Source: Bog-756 sp963839925
Lineage (GTDB): Bacteria; Actinomycetota; Acidimicrobiia; Acidimicrobiales; RAAP-2
NCBI GenBank assembly: GCA_963839925.1
Contig: CAWIWV010000001.1
Span: 930,001-994,000, forward strand
Length of the DNA: 64,000 nucleotides
Reading direction: 5' to 3'
Part shown: positions 33,315 through 42,415 of the stretch, one piece after another
Numbering within the stretch: the first letter of the stretch is position 1
How the letters are laid out: the number at the start of each line of letters is the position of its first letter
The notes under the pieces: generated by a model
The model's database searches: none
Told to the model about the DNA's origin: nothing
Seen by the model: only the letters and a program-made list of their open reading frames with translations
Position numbers and translations under genes: made by a program

Positions 33315-34103
33315 TCACCAGGTCATGTGCAAGGTGGTGCGCATCGCCGCCTCGAACTCGGCGTCGCCGAGCTGAGACCTGGTTGCAAGGACCATGCGGG
33401 CATCATCACCGACCGGGACCCGCAACGGTGTGGTCGGGTCTTCGATCGCACCCAGGATGGCCTGAGCCGCCACTTCGGGGCCGGAGCGCCCCTGAGGGCC
33501 TGTCACCTTGCTGACATGTCCATCCCACTGCTCCCAGAGCTCGCGGTAGGCATCGCCGCCCTCGACCGGCTCTGCCTGCTTCATCCCCGGTGCGATGTAG
33601 CCGGGCTCGATGAGGACCACCCTGATGCCGAAGTGACCGAGCTCGTAGTGCATCGTCTCGGAGATCCCCTCGAGCGCGTACTTGGTCCCCACGTAGGGTC
33701 CCTCGAGCGGTGTCGCCACCTTTCCCTGCACCGAGCTCACGTTCACGACGACACCGGTGCCCCGTTCCCGCCAGTGGGGCAGGACGTGCTGGAGGAGGCG
33801 GATCGGCCCCAGGGTGTTGGTCTCGAACATCTCCCGGAGGCGATCGATCGGGAAGTGCTCCATGGGGCCTTTGCCGGAGATGGCGGCGTTGTTGACGATG
33901 GCGTCCAGCTCGCCGGCTTTGGCCAGCGCCTCCACAATGGACGTCTCGTCGGTCACGTCGAGAGGGAGTCGCATCGCCACGTCGAGGTGGTCGAGCATGG
34001 ACACGTCCCGTGCGGTGGCGACGACCTGGTGTCCTGCCCGGGTGAGCTCGACGGCTGTGGCGGCGCCGATGGCCCGCGCCGAGCCGGTGATCAGGATGCG
34101 CAT
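33315..34103 (-). CDS. Short-chain dehydrogenase/reductase
   Basis: A classical SDR of 262 residues: I-T-G-S-A-R-A-I-G-A-A-T cofactor loop, D-V-T-D-E-T-S-I, V-N-N-A-A-I-S-G, catalytic S-S-V-Q-G and Y-V-G-T-K-Y-A-L. The Rossmann glycine motif is slightly altered (TGSARAIG instead of TGxxxGIG), as in members related to oxidoreductases of steroid or polyketide type. The substrate is not known. A TACGCT box seven bases before the ATG indicates a leaderless message. Confidence 0.9.
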   Translation of the reverse strand: MRILITGSARAIGAATAVELTRAGHQVVATARDVSMLDHLDVAMRLPLDVTDETSIVEALAKAGELDAIVNNAAISGKGPMEHFPIDRLREMFETNTLGPIRLLQHVLPHWRERGTGVVVNVSSVQGKVATPLEGPYVGTKYALEGISETMHYELGHFGIRVVLIEPGYIAPGMKQAEPVEGGDAYRELWEQWDGHVSKVTGPQGRSGPEVAAQAILGAIEDPTTPLRVPVGDDARMVLATRSQLGDAEFEAAMRTTLHMTW

Positions 34104-34130
34104 CGCAGCGAGCGTAGCCAGTCGGTGTGC

Positions 34131-35126
34131 TCAGGAGCGGGTGACGTCCACGGAGACGTCGAGGTGGTGTGAGTCACCTCCTCCGAACACGATGCCCTTG
34201 AGCGGCGTGACGTCCGAGTAGTCGCGGCCCCACGCGGTGGTCACGTAGGTCGACCCGACGATCTTGTCGTTGGTCGGATCGACGTCGAGCCAACCCCAGC
34301 CTGGGACGAACACCGACGGCCAGGCGTGGGAGGCATCGGCGCCGACCAGCCGTTGTTCGCCGACCGGTGCGGTCGTCTCCAGGTAACCGCTCACGTAGCG
34401 CGCGGCCAAGCCCATCGACCGGAAGCAGCCGATGGCAAGGTGGGCGAAGTCCTGACACACCCCCCTCCGATACCGGAGCACCTCCTGGAGCGGCGTGGTG
34501 ATCGTGGTGAACCCCGGGTCGTAGGCGAAGTCGGTGAAGATCCGCTCGGTGAGCTCGGTGATCACGTCGAACAGGGATCGGCTTGCTCCAAAGGTGGGTT
34601 CGGCGTAGGCGCGCACCTCCGGGGACACCGAGACCAGCGGCGACTCGAAACAGAACTCGCGGGCGGCCAGGACCTCGGGATTCAGCGGGCCCGACAGGTG
34701 GTCACGGGTCTCCTGCCATCCGAGGTCCACCGGTGTAGGCCCGGAACCCGACTGTGTAGGGATTCCGGCCTCGGCGGTCGACCTCCAAGGAGCGCGTTCG
34801 TTGACGGCGACCGAACTGGTCGCGGTCACGGTGAGCTCGTCGAAGGGACCGTCGACTGCGAAGGAGACCACCGGATTGCCGAAGTAGTCGGAGCGATCCG
34901 ACCAACTGGCGGGGCGCGGATCGACCACCAGGTCGCTCGCCAGACAGCGTTGGTGGGGGGTGTCCCGGGGTCGGAGATGGGCCTCGTTGCGGCAACGCGA
35001 GGCCGATGCGGGGTAGCGATAGCTGGTGCGGTGGACGATCCGGTAGATCCGACCTTCCGCGTCGACGTCCGAGGTGCCGTCCGGTTCCGTCGTTCCTTCC
35101 CGTTCGGTGCCGTCTTGCTCGGTCAC
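34131..35126 (-). CDS. Transglutaminase-like protein of the ATP-grasp/alpha-E operon
   Basis: A 331-residue cytoplasmic protein with the bacterial transglutaminase-like N-terminal domain (I-Y-R-I-V-H-R-T-S-Y-R-Y, then R-N-E-A-H-L-R-P-R) and the papain-like core: R-G-V-C-Q-D-F-A-H (Cys), A-S-H-A-W-P-S-V-F-V (His), L-D-V-D-P-T-N-D (Asp). The triad is complete, so it may cut or transfer peptide/isopeptide bonds. It overlaps the preceding fusion gene by four bases (ATGA) and is the last gene of the operon. Family context links it to predicted peptide tagging. Confidence 0.9.
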   Translation of the reverse strand: MTEQDGTEREGTTEPDGTSDVDAEGRIYRIVHRTSYRYPASASRCRNEAHLRPRDTPHQRCLASDLVVDPRPASWSDRSDYFGNPVVSFAVDGPFDELTVTATSSVAVNERAPWRSTAEAGIPTQSGSGPTPVDLGWQETRDHLSGPLNPEVLAAREFCFESPLVSVSPEVRAYAEPTFGASRSLFDVITELTERIFTDFAYDPGFTTITTPLQEVLRYRRGVCQDFAHLAIGCFRSMGLAARYVSGYLETTAPVGEQRLVGADASHAWPSVFVPGWGWLDVDPTNDKIVGSTYVTTAWGRDYSDVTPLKGIVFGGGDSHHLDVSVDVTRS

Positions 35127-37735
35127 GCGAGCTGACCGTCCAGCACCGAGAGCCGCTCGTGGACGAAGTAGGTGCGTCGCATGCTGTCGAGCAACTCCGC
35201 CAGCAGGTCGTCCACCCCTCCGAGGGTCGCGTCGAGGTCGGGGCGGCGATCGGTTGCCGGGTCGACAGTGGCGAGCCGGCCGGCGTCGGTCCTCGCAAGA
35301 GTGGTGGTCGCCGCGAGGAGGATCCGTTGCTCGTCGCCGGATCTTCTGGACGGAGATCGTATGGGTAGTTCCGAGAGATGGTGGACCAGGCAGTCGAGCT
35401 GGAAGCCGACACTGCGAGGGTTCGCGACGTCGAAGACGACCAGGTCCAGTGCGGCGGCCACCTCGAGGATCGATCCCGAGCGCCGGCGGAAGGTGATCAG
35501 GCTGTCCGACGTCTTCAAGAGGGATTCGACGAGCAGGTCTTCGATAACCGCAGCTCGTCGTGGAACGAGCACCGCGCGCACCAGCTTGACCAGCGATTGG
35601 GCGCGCTCGATCCGCCGGCCCGCGTCGAGGAACAGCCAGGACGGATCCCGCTCCATGTTCTCCGCGATGAGTCCGGACAAACCGAGGAGCGCCTGGAGCA
35701 GGCGCTGAAGGCTCGACTGGGCACCCGCGAGGTGGGTCGGCGGACGGCTGCGGAGACGAGCGACCTCCTCCTCGACATCGCCGACCAGCTGCCAGCTGTC
35801 GGCCGAGAGCTGCTCCCGAACCGAAAAAGCGGCGTCGACCAGCAATCCGAGGGTCGATACCAGGCTGCCGTCCACCCCGGCATCGAGCAGCAGGGCGAGG
35901 GCGCGCTTGTCGGTCGGCGGTCCGATGGACCCGGCGGACGGAGAGGCGCCAGCACGGGTCGCCTCGAGCTCGGTGGGTCCGGGATCGGGGTCGTCCGGTT
36001 CGGAGACCCGATCGAAGCCCGAGACGGTCCCGAGCGCGGAGAGGAGGACCCCGAGGGATTCGGCCCCGCCACTCACGCCGAGTCCCACCGGCTGGTCGAG
36101 TCGCGCGAGCACCGTCCGCAGGAGCCGGATGACCAGTTCAGCGTGCTCGCCGGTGCGCCCGAGGACGAACAGGCGGGCTGCGACTCGTCCGGGGAGTGGG
36201 GCGGCCGGCCCACCGGCAAGCCCCGAGTACGACTCGCCGAAGGTCGGTGTCGGCCGGGACCTTCGCAGCCACGTGCTCTGTTGCAGCGCCGGCTTCGCTG
36301 ACGCCACCCAGGTGTCCTTGCTGGTCCCGTCACGCCGGCTGGAGATCACCACCCCTCCTGAGGTGGCTCCGACTCTGGTCAGTCCACCGGGCATCACGGT
36401 GTACCCGTGGTGCGCAGCACTTCCGTTCCGGGCATCGGAGACCGCGAAGGTGCGCACCACGGTGGGGCCCGGTTCGAGCGAGCCGGTGTCGGTCACCGTC
36501 GGGGAGGCGGAGGGCTCGATCGCATCCTGTCCGACCCATCCGCCCGGTTTCGAACGGATGCGGTCCTTGAGCTCGTCGAGTGCGGCCGACGACATCACGG
36601 AAGGCACCAGCGGACCGTCGGTCGGCGACGGATCGACCGGCAGGAGGATCATCTCGTCCAGATGGGCAAGTACGTGGCTGAGCGAGCTGCTCGTCCCGCA
36701 CCACCAGGTCTCCGGTCCGCGAAGGGCGAGGTCCTCGCCGAGGAGCGCCGGCGCGAGTGCCTCGAGCCGACCGAGGAGGGCCGGGTTCTCGACGATCCCG
36801 CTGCCGAGGGGGTTGACGATCGCCACCCGTCCCCGACGGGCGACCTCGAGGAGACCCGGCACGCCGAGCAGTGAGTCGGCCCGGAGCTCGACCGGGTCGC
36901 ACCATCGGTCGTCGACTCTGCGGATCACCACGTCCACCGCCTCGGTCCCACCGAGCGAACGCAGCCAGACCCGGTTGTTCGCCACTTCGAGGTCGCGTCC
37001 TTCGACCAAGGGGTACCCGAGGTACGAGGCGAGGTAGGCATGCTCGAAGTAGGTCTCGCTGAGTGGGCCCGGCGTGAGGATGACGACTCGAGGTTCGTCG
37101 GTCCCGTCGGGTGCCGCAGCGGCCACCGCTGCCCTGATCGAACGGAAGAATCCGGCGAGGCGCTCGACGCCGAGCTCCCGGTGGAGGGCAGGGAGGACTC
37201 TCGAGAGGACGGTTCGGTTGACCAGCGCGTAGCCGAGTCCCGACGGTGCCTGGACCCGGTCCCCGAGCGCGCGCAGTTCACCGTGCCGGTCGCGGGCGAC
37301 GTCCACCGCGGCCACGAGCAGACGCCGGTCCTCCGGAACGCCCATCCCGACGCACGGCCGGAGGAAGGAGGGATGGCCGAGGACCAGCTCTGCAGGCACG
37401 AGGCCTCCGAGGAGCAGCCGACGCTCCCCGTAGATGTCGGCGTAGAGCAGGTCGAGCAGCGCGACCCGCTGGGCGACACCCGCTTCGAGCTCGGCCCACT
37501 CGTCCTCGTCGATGACCAGGGGGCAGGGATCGAGTGTCCAGGGCTGTCGCAGGCTCTGGTCGTCGACGGTGGCGTTGTAGGTGGCGCCCTCGTTGCGCAG
37601 CAGACGGGCCAGCTCGGTCCGCCTGCTGAGCAGGCCGCTCGGCCCGAGGTCGACCATGTCGGCGGCCACCCGGTCCCATCCCGTTCGGAGCGAGCCGCCG
37701 TCTTCCAAGGGCTCCCCGGCCGTCGCCGTGGTCAC
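35123..37735 (-). CDS. Circularly permuted ATP-grasp / alpha-E fusion protein
   Basis: About 870 residues. The first about 480 form a circularly permuted ATP-grasp domain (W-T-L-D-P-C-P-L-V-I-D-E-D-E-W, Y-G-E-R-R-L-L-L-G-G-L-V-P, L-R-A-L-G-D-R-V-Q-A-P-S-G-L-G-Y, V-I-L-T-P-G-P-L-S-E-T-Y-F-E). The C-terminal half from about residue 560 is an alpha-E domain (W-L-F-L-D-A-G-R-R-I-E-R-A-Q-S-L). These families occur as separate proteins elsewhere, including in the two genes upstream; this copy joins both. The GTG at 37735 overlaps the upstream stop (GTGA); an ATG at 37759 is possible. Predicted amide-bond ligase with unknown substrate. Confidence 0.85.
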   Translation of the reverse strand: MTTATAGEPLEDGGSLRTGWDRVAADMVDLGPSGLLSRRTELARLLRNEGATYNATVDDQSLRQPWTLDPCPLVIDEDEWAELEAGVAQRVALLDLLYADIYGERRLLLGGLVPAELVLGHPSFLRPCVGMGVPEDRRLLVAAVDVARDRHGELRALGDRVQAPSGLGYALVNRTVLSRVLPALHRELGVERLAGFFRSIRAAVAAAAPDGTDEPRVVILTPGPLSETYFEHAYLASYLGYPLVEGRDLEVANNRVWLRSLGGTEAVDVVIRRVDDRWCDPVELRADSLLGVPGLLEVARRGRVAIVNPLGSGIVENPALLGRLEALAPALLGEDLALRGPETWWCGTSSSLSHVLAHLDEMILLPVDPSPTDGPLVPSVMSSAALDELKDRIRSKPGGWVGQDAIEPSASPTVTDTGSLEPGPTVVRTFAVSDARNGSAAHHGYTVMPGGLTRVGATSGGVVISSRRDGTSKDTWVASAKPALQQSTWLRRSRPTPTFGESYSGLAGGPAAPLPGRVAARLFVLGRTGEHAELVIRLLRTVLARLDQPVGLGVSGGAESLGVLLSALGTVSGFDRVSEPDDPDPGPTELEATRAGASPSAGSIGPPTDKRALALLLDAGVDGSLVSTLGLLVDAAFSVREQLSADSWQLVGDVEEEVARLRSRPPTHLAGAQSSLQRLLQALLGLSGLIAENMERDPSWLFLDAGRRIERAQSLVKLVRAVLVPRRAAVIEDLLVESLLKTSDSLITFRRRSGSILEVAAALDLVVFDVANPRSVGFQLDCLVHHLSELPIRSPSRRSGDEQRILLAATTTLARTDAGRLATVDPATDRRPDLDATLGGVDDLLAELLDSMRRTYFVHERLSVLDGQLA

Positions 37736-38793
37736 GAGGCCAGGGACGTGGTTCGCCATTCGGCGAAGGAAGACCGGAAGTAGGTCCGCTCGATGTGCTG
37801 ATGGATCTGCGCCAACGAGAGCTGGACCTCGTCGAGGTACTCGCTCAGGCCGTCCAGCGCCAGGCGGGGGATCGCCGCAGAGGCCACCAGCATCGAGGCC
37901 TCGCTGCACGAATCCAGCGCGTCCCCGGCTTGCGCCAGGTCCTTCAGGTGGTCGCGTACCTCGGCAAGACAGGCGCTGACCGCGCGCGGGAACCGATCGT
38001 CCTGCAGGAGGAACCGGAGGGTCGACCCCCCTTGTGGGCGGGCGGGCATGGCGCGCCGGAACGGCTGGTAGGCGGCGAGCGAACGGAGCACGGCCATCCA
38101 GTGCACCACGTCGTAGGGATCGTCACCGCGCTTGGGATGCAGATTCTCCGACCGGACGTCGAGTACCCGGGTGGTCAGATCGGCCCGCTCGAGATTCTGT
38201 CCGATCGAAAGAAACGACATCGCCTCGTCGCGGCTCATGGTGCCGAGCAAGATACCGCTGGTCCGCTGGCAGCTCTCGACCACTCGGCGGAGCCACTGGA
38301 CCCGACCCTCCCGAGACCGTGCCTCGTCGAGATTGTCCGCCGAGTCCAGCCAGAGACCGTTTACCGCCTCCCAGGCTTCGCGGGGGACGACCGGCCGGGC
38401 TGTACGGAGGTTCTCCCGCGCGGAGGTGACCGCTCCGAGGATGGAAGACGGGTTCCCCGCACTGTGGAGGAGGAACTCGATGACGTCCTCCTCGGACGCG
38501 CCGCCAACCGCGTCGAGGGGAACTGTGTCCTCCGGACTACCCGAATAATGCGCGTCGAACGCGCCGTGCACGCCGGTGATCGCGAGGAGCGGCTCCCAAC
38601 CGACGTCCTCTCCAACCGGTAGGTCGACGTGGGCGTCGGTGTGCACCTGGACGATCCTGGCAGTGCCTTCGGCGCGCTCTATGTAGCGACCGGCCCAATA
38701 GACGGCCTCGGCCATGCGTGCGAGCAGCATCTTTGGTTCCTCCCTTCCGCTCGGCAGGTCTTCCCCGCTCGGTTCGGTGGTCGATTCGTTCAT
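37732..38793 (-). CDS. Alpha-E domain protein
   Basis: A 353-residue all-helical alpha-E (DUF403-type) protein. Typical parts are A-E-A-V-Y-W-A-G-R-Y-I-E-R-A-E-G-T-A-R, Q-W-L-R-R-V-V-E-S-C-Q, F-L-S-I-G-Q-N-L-E-R-A-D and W-M-A-V-L-R-S-L-A-A-Y-Q. Family members are always tied to circularly permuted ATP-grasp proteins and are thought to support their ligase activity. It overlaps the ATP-grasp gene upstream by four bases and the fusion gene downstream by four bases. Confidence 0.88.
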   Translation of the reverse strand: MNESTTEPSGEDLPSGREEPKMLLARMAEAVYWAGRYIERAEGTARIVQVHTDAHVDLPVGEDVGWEPLLAITGVHGAFDAHYSGSPEDTVPLDAVGGASEEDVIEFLLHSAGNPSSILGAVTSARENLRTARPVVPREAWEAVNGLWLDSADNLDEARSREGRVQWLRRVVESCQRTSGILLGTMSRDEAMSFLSIGQNLERADLTTRVLDVRSENLHPKRGDDPYDVVHWMAVLRSLAAYQPFRRAMPARPQGGSTLRFLLQDDRFPRAVSACLAEVRDHLKDLAQAGDALDSCSEASMLVASAAIPRLALDGLSEYLDEVQLSLAQIHQHIERTYFRSSFAEWRTTSLAS

Positions 38794-40340
38794 TGCTGTT
38801 GGCTCTGTCGCCGAGGTTCCGCGTCCACCACCCAGGTGTCCTTGCTGCCGCCTCCCTGGGAGGAGTTCACGACCAGGGATCCCGGCCGCCTGGCGACACG
38901 GGTGAGGCCACCCCGGGTCACGTAAGCCCCTTCAGGTCCGAAGAGGGTGAACGGCCGCAGGTCGACATGGCGGGGGGCGATCTCCCCATCGCACAGTGTC
39001 GGGGTTGTCGAGAGCGGGATGATCGGTTGCGCCACCCAGCGGGCCGGGTCGGCCTCGATCCGGCGGGCGGCTTCGGTCAGCTGAGCCGGTGTGGCCTGAG
39101 ACCCGACCAGCACCCCATAGCCACCTGATTCGTTGGCGGGCTTGACCACCAGATGTTCGAGGTTGTCGAGCACGAAGCCGCGGGTCGCCTCGTCGCCGCA
39201 TCCGAACGTCGAGATCGTGGCCAGCAACGGCTCCTCGTCGAGGAAGAACCGGATGATGTCGGGGACATAGGAGTAGACCTCCTTGTCGTCGGCGATGCCG
39301 GCGCCGGGCGCGTTGACCAGGGCCACCCGACCCGACCGCCAGGAACGCATCAGCCCGGGTACCCCCAACAACGAATCGGGCAGGAAGGCCTCGGGGTCGA
39401 GAAAGAGGTCGTCGATCCGCCGGTAGATGACGTCGACCCGCTGGAGACCGTCAATGGTCTTCGCGTAGACGCAGTCGTCGTCCTGGACGATCAGGTCGCC
39501 TCCTTCGACCAGCTCGACGCCGAGCTGCTGGGCCAAGAACGCGTGCTCGAAGTAGGCGGAGTTGTAGATCCCCGGGGTCAGTACCACGATGGTCGGATCG
39601 CCGGTGGCGGGGGAGACCGAGGCCAACAGGCCGGCGAGCCGCCCGATGTAGGGGTCGACCGGCTCGATGCTGTAGTGCCGGAACAACTCCGGGAAGACCC
39701 GCTTGGCCATCATCCGGTTCTCGAGCAGGTACGAGACCCCCGAGGGGATTCGGAGATTGTCCTCGAGCACGTAGAGGGCGCCCTCGTCGTCGCGGATGAG
39801 ATCGCTGCCACAGATGTGGGCCCAGATGCCGCCCGGCGGGTCCACACCGACGCACTCCTGGCGGAAGTTCGGGGAGCCGGTGACCAGCTCGGCGGGGACG
39901 ACCCCCGCGCTGACGACCTTCTGGTCGTGGTAGACGTCGTCGATGAAGAGGTTGAGGGCGCTCAGCCGTTGGACCAGCCCTGCTTCGATCCGGTGCCACT
40001 CCTCCGAGGGGATGACCCGCGGGATGATGTCGAAGGGCCAGGGACGGTCGGTGCTCCCCGAGCTCTCGTCGTAGACGGTGAAGGTCACCCCGATCGCCCG
40101 CATCTCGCGGTCGGCGGCCTCCTGCCGTTCGGCCAGTACGTCGGGACCCAGGTCGATGAAGTGCTTCCAGAGGGTGGCGGCGGCCTGCCTCGGCATGCCG
40201 TCGGGCCCCACCAGCTCGTCGTAGTACTCGCCGGGATCGTACGAGAGCCATCCCGCGTCGCCAGGTTGCCGCCTGCTGTGGAGCGCGTCGCCCGGAACCG
40301 GCTTGCTGCCGGGCGCGTCGGGAGGGCTCGTGTGGGGCAC
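38790..40340 (-). CDS. Circularly permuted ATP-grasp protein (first gene of operon)
   Basis: A 516-residue stand-alone circularly permuted ATP-grasp enzyme. Key stretches: F-D-I-I-P-R-V-I-P-S-E-E-W, L-N-L-F-I-D-D-V-Y-H-D-Q-K, Y-V-L-E-D-N-L-R-I-P-S-G-V-S-Y, V-L-T-P-G-I-Y-N-S-A-Y-F-E-H and K-P-A-N-E-S-G-G-Y-G-V-L-V-G. D-N and E-D residues of the metal site are visible in the first of these. The family is predicted to form amide bonds with ATP. ATG start; a weak TAACAA lies upstream. Confidence 0.9.
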   Translation of the reverse strand: MPHTSPPDAPGSKPVPGDALHSRRQPGDAGWLSYDPGEYYDELVGPDGMPRQAAATLWKHFIDLGPDVLAERQEAADREMRAIGVTFTVYDESSGSTDRPWPFDIIPRVIPSEEWHRIEAGLVQRLSALNLFIDDVYHDQKVVSAGVVPAELVTGSPNFRQECVGVDPPGGIWAHICGSDLIRDDEGALYVLEDNLRIPSGVSYLLENRMMAKRVFPELFRHYSIEPVDPYIGRLAGLLASVSPATGDPTIVVLTPGIYNSAYFEHAFLAQQLGVELVEGGDLIVQDDDCVYAKTIDGLQRVDVIYRRIDDLFLDPEAFLPDSLLGVPGLMRSWRSGRVALVNAPGAGIADDKEVYSYVPDIIRFFLDEEPLLATISTFGCGDEATRGFVLDNLEHLVVKPANESGGYGVLVGSQATPAQLTEAARRIEADPARWVAQPIIPLSTTPTLCDGEIAPRHVDLRPFTLFGPEGAYVTRGGLTRVARRPGSLVVNSSQGGGSKDTWVVDAEPRRQSQQQ

Positions 40341-40413
40341 ATCTTCTTGTTACGTCGGAGATGGGTCCGTCGGGTTGCCGGAGTGTTTCGACTCCGTGAA
40401 TGTCACGTTCCGG

Positions 40414-40419
40414 TAACAT
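40414..40419 (+). promoter_or_regulatory. -10 box TAACAT upstream of acpP
   Basis: TAACAT would start a transcript near 40426, giving acpP a leader of about 50 nt with a ribosome site. This restarts the core operon after the intervening 9.9 kb segment. Confidence 0.4.
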
Positions 40420-40474
40420 CTGGCCAGCATTTGTCCAGGTCGGGTGCGACCGGTCACGAGAAACAGGAGAAGCC

Positions 40475-40771
40475 GTGCCAGCTGAGACCCACATGGAGAA
40501 GGGTCCGCTCGACCGTCAGCAGGTCCTCGATCTCATCCGGGACCTGCTCGCCGACATCCTGGAGATCGAGCCCTCGGCGATCACCGAGTCCTCGTCGTTC
40601 GCCGAGGACCTCGACGCCGACTCCCTGGCCTTGATCGAGCTGGTCGAGGGCCTCGAGGAGGAGCTCGGCGAGCGATCGGTCGGGTTCAGGATCGAGGACG
40701 AGGACTTGGAGGAGCTCCGAACCGTCCGTGACTCGGTCGACTATGTGTACGCCAGACTGGGAGGGGCCTGA
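40475..40771 (+). CDS. acpP: Acyl carrier protein
   Basis: A 98-residue carrier protein with the phosphopantetheine site D-L-D-A-D-S-L-A-L-I-E-L-V-E (Ser) on an acidic four-helix scaffold. It carries acyl chains for fatty-acid synthesis. The site reads D-A-D-S-L rather than the common G-A-D-S-L. A charged C-terminal half (E-D-E-D-L-E-E-L-R-T-V-R) makes it longer than E. coli AcpP by about 20 residues. The GTG is preceded by CAGGAGAAG. rnc follows eight bases later. Confidence 0.88.
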   Translation: MPAETHMEKGPLDRQQVLDLIRDLLADILEIEPSAITESSSFAEDLDADSLALIELVEGLEEELGERSVGFRIEDEDLEELRTVRDSVDYVYARLGGA

Positions 40772-40779
40772 CGCGCCCG

Positions 40780-41508
40780 ATGGCGCCCGTCGGCGACTCG
40801 GAGCGGCCCGAACGGGGGGACGCGCTCATGGACCGGATCGGTTACCGGTTCAAGGAACCAGCGCTGTTGGCCGAGGCGATGGCCCACCGTTCGTGGTGCG
40901 CCGAACAGCCCGGCCGCACGTCGAACGAACGGCTCGAGTACCTGGGTGACGCCGTGCTCGGTCTGGTGGTCGCCGAGCACACGTTCCTGACCTACCCGGA
41001 GCTGTCCGACGGCGAGATGTCGAAGGTGCGGGCCTCGGTGGTGAGTACCCGGGTGCTCGGCCAGGTGGCAACCGACCTCGGGATCCCCGACAGCCTCCTC
41101 CTCGGTCGCGGCGAGGACCTCTCGGGCGGACGGGCGAAGGAGTCGATCCTGGCCGACGCCACTGAGGCGGTGATCGGCGCGGTGTACCTGGACGGAGGCA
41201 TGGTCGAGGCCGAACGGCTCGTGCTTTCCCTGCTCGAGGAGCGGATCTCCATCGCTGTCGGGCAGCCCGGGGTGTCCGACCACAAGAGTCGTCTGCAAGA
41301 GGAGTCGGTGCGGCTCGGGCGAGGGGTCCCACGCTACGAGCTCGAGAGCTTCGGCCCTGATCATGCCCGCAGGTACCAGGCCACGGTGTACGTTGCAGGC
41401 CGGTGCCTGGGCACGGGGGAGGGGCGATCGAAGAAGGACGCCGAGCAGGTCGCCGCCCGCGCCGCCTGCGAGGCGCTGGGAGCAGAGAGAGGCGGGGGGG
41501 ATGCCTGA
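40780..41508 (+). CDS. rnc: Ribonuclease III
   Basis: A 242-residue RNase III that cuts double-stranded RNA in rRNA maturation. The nuclease motif E-R-L-E-Y-L-G-D-A-V-L-G and second acidic cluster A-D-A-T-E-A-V-I-G-A-V-Y-L-D-G-G are intact; the C-terminal dsRNA-binding domain has D-H-K-S-R-L-Q-E and K-K-D-A-E-Q-V-A-A-R-A-A. An ATG 16 codons downstream is an alternative start. The stop overlaps the mutM start by eight bases. Confidence 0.95.
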   Translation: MAPVGDSERPERGDALMDRIGYRFKEPALLAEAMAHRSWCAEQPGRTSNERLEYLGDAVLGLVVAEHTFLTYPELSDGEMSKVRASVVSTRVLGQVATDLGIPDSLLLGRGEDLSGGRAKESILADATEAVIGAVYLDGGMVEAERLVLSLLEERISIAVGQPGVSDHKSRLQEESVRLGRGVPRYELESFGPDHARRYQATVYVAGRCLGTGEGRSKKDAEQVAARAACEALGAERGGGDA

Positions 41509-42340
41509 GCTTCCTGAAGTCGAGACGATCCGGCGCGACCTTCAGGGTGAGGTGGTTGGGCGGAAGATCAAGTCGGTCGAGGTGCGCAACGGCCGGACCG
41601 TCCGGCGCCACCCGAGCGCCAAGCACTTCCGCGCCCAGCTGGAGGGCCACACCCTCAAGTCGATCGACCGGGCAGGGAAGTACCTCCTGCTCGGCCTCGA
41701 CGATGGAAAGACCCTGGTGGTCCATCTCGGGATGAGCGGCCAGCTCCAGCGATCGAAGAGCGCCAAAGAGCCCAAGGCCCCCCACACCCACGCGGTGATC
41801 ACCTTCACCCAGGGCGGCCAACTCCGTTTCGTCGACCCGCGCACCTTCGGCGAGATGTTCGTCTCGGAGCCGGTCGAGGGCGGTCCCGCCGTTCCCGAGC
41901 TCGCCCATCTGGGCTTCGACCCACTCGAGGACGTCATGAGCTGGGAGAAGTTCTGGGTGCTGCTTTCCTCGCACAAGAGCGGCCTCAAGGCCCTCCTGAT
42001 GGACCAAGAGTTCGTGGCCGGGATCGGGAACATGTACGCGGACGAGATCCTCTTCACCGCCGGCCTCCGCTACGACCGCCAGTCCAACTCGCTGTCCTCG
42101 CAAGAGGTTCGCCGTCTCTACCGGTCGATGGTGGAGACCTTGGCCGAAGCGGTGAAGCGACGGGGGTCCTCGCTCGCCGACGAGCAGTACCGCGATCTGT
42201 TCGGTGAAGTCGGCGACTACCAGGACCAGCACCAGGCCTACGGCCGTGAGGGGCAGGCGTGCAGACGTTGCCGCTCGACCATCGTCAAGGTGAAGTCGGG
42301 GGGGCGCTCGACTTACTACTGCCCGCACTGCCAAGTGTGA
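41501..42340 (+). CDS. mutM: Formamidopyrimidine-DNA glycosylase
   Basis: A 279-residue DNA repair enzyme that removes 8-oxoguanine and formamidopyrimidines. The catalytic N terminus M-P-E-L-P-E-V-E-T (Pro2, Glu3), the H-L-G-M-S-G-Q-L segment, the helix-two-turn-helix region and the C-terminal zinc finger (C-R-R-C ... C-P-H-C) are all present. I-G-N-M-Y-A-D-E-I-L marks the DNA-binding loop. It lies between rnc and smc, as in most actinobacteria. Confidence 0.95.
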   Translation: MPELPEVETIRRDLQGEVVGRKIKSVEVRNGRTVRRHPSAKHFRAQLEGHTLKSIDRAGKYLLLGLDDGKTLVVHLGMSGQLQRSKSAKEPKAPHTHAVITFTQGGQLRFVDPRTFGEMFVSEPVEGGPAVPELAHLGFDPLEDVMSWEKFWVLLSSHKSGLKALLMDQEFVAGIGNMYADEILFTAGLRYDRQSNSLSSQEVRRLYRSMVETLAEAVKRRGSSLADEQYRDLFGEVGDYQDQHQAYGREGQACRRCRSTIVKVKSGGRSTYYCPHCQV

Positions 42341-42400
42341 ACGGTCGGCGGAGACGACTCCCTCTCGCTGCAGTGGTTCGCGCGGCGCGGCACCGACCGG

Positions 42401-42406
42401 TATGGT
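42401..42406 (+). promoter_or_regulatory. -10 box TATGGT of smc
   Basis: TATGGT ends nine bases before the smc GTG. Confidence 0.45.
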
Positions 42407-42415
42407 GAGCGCGCG

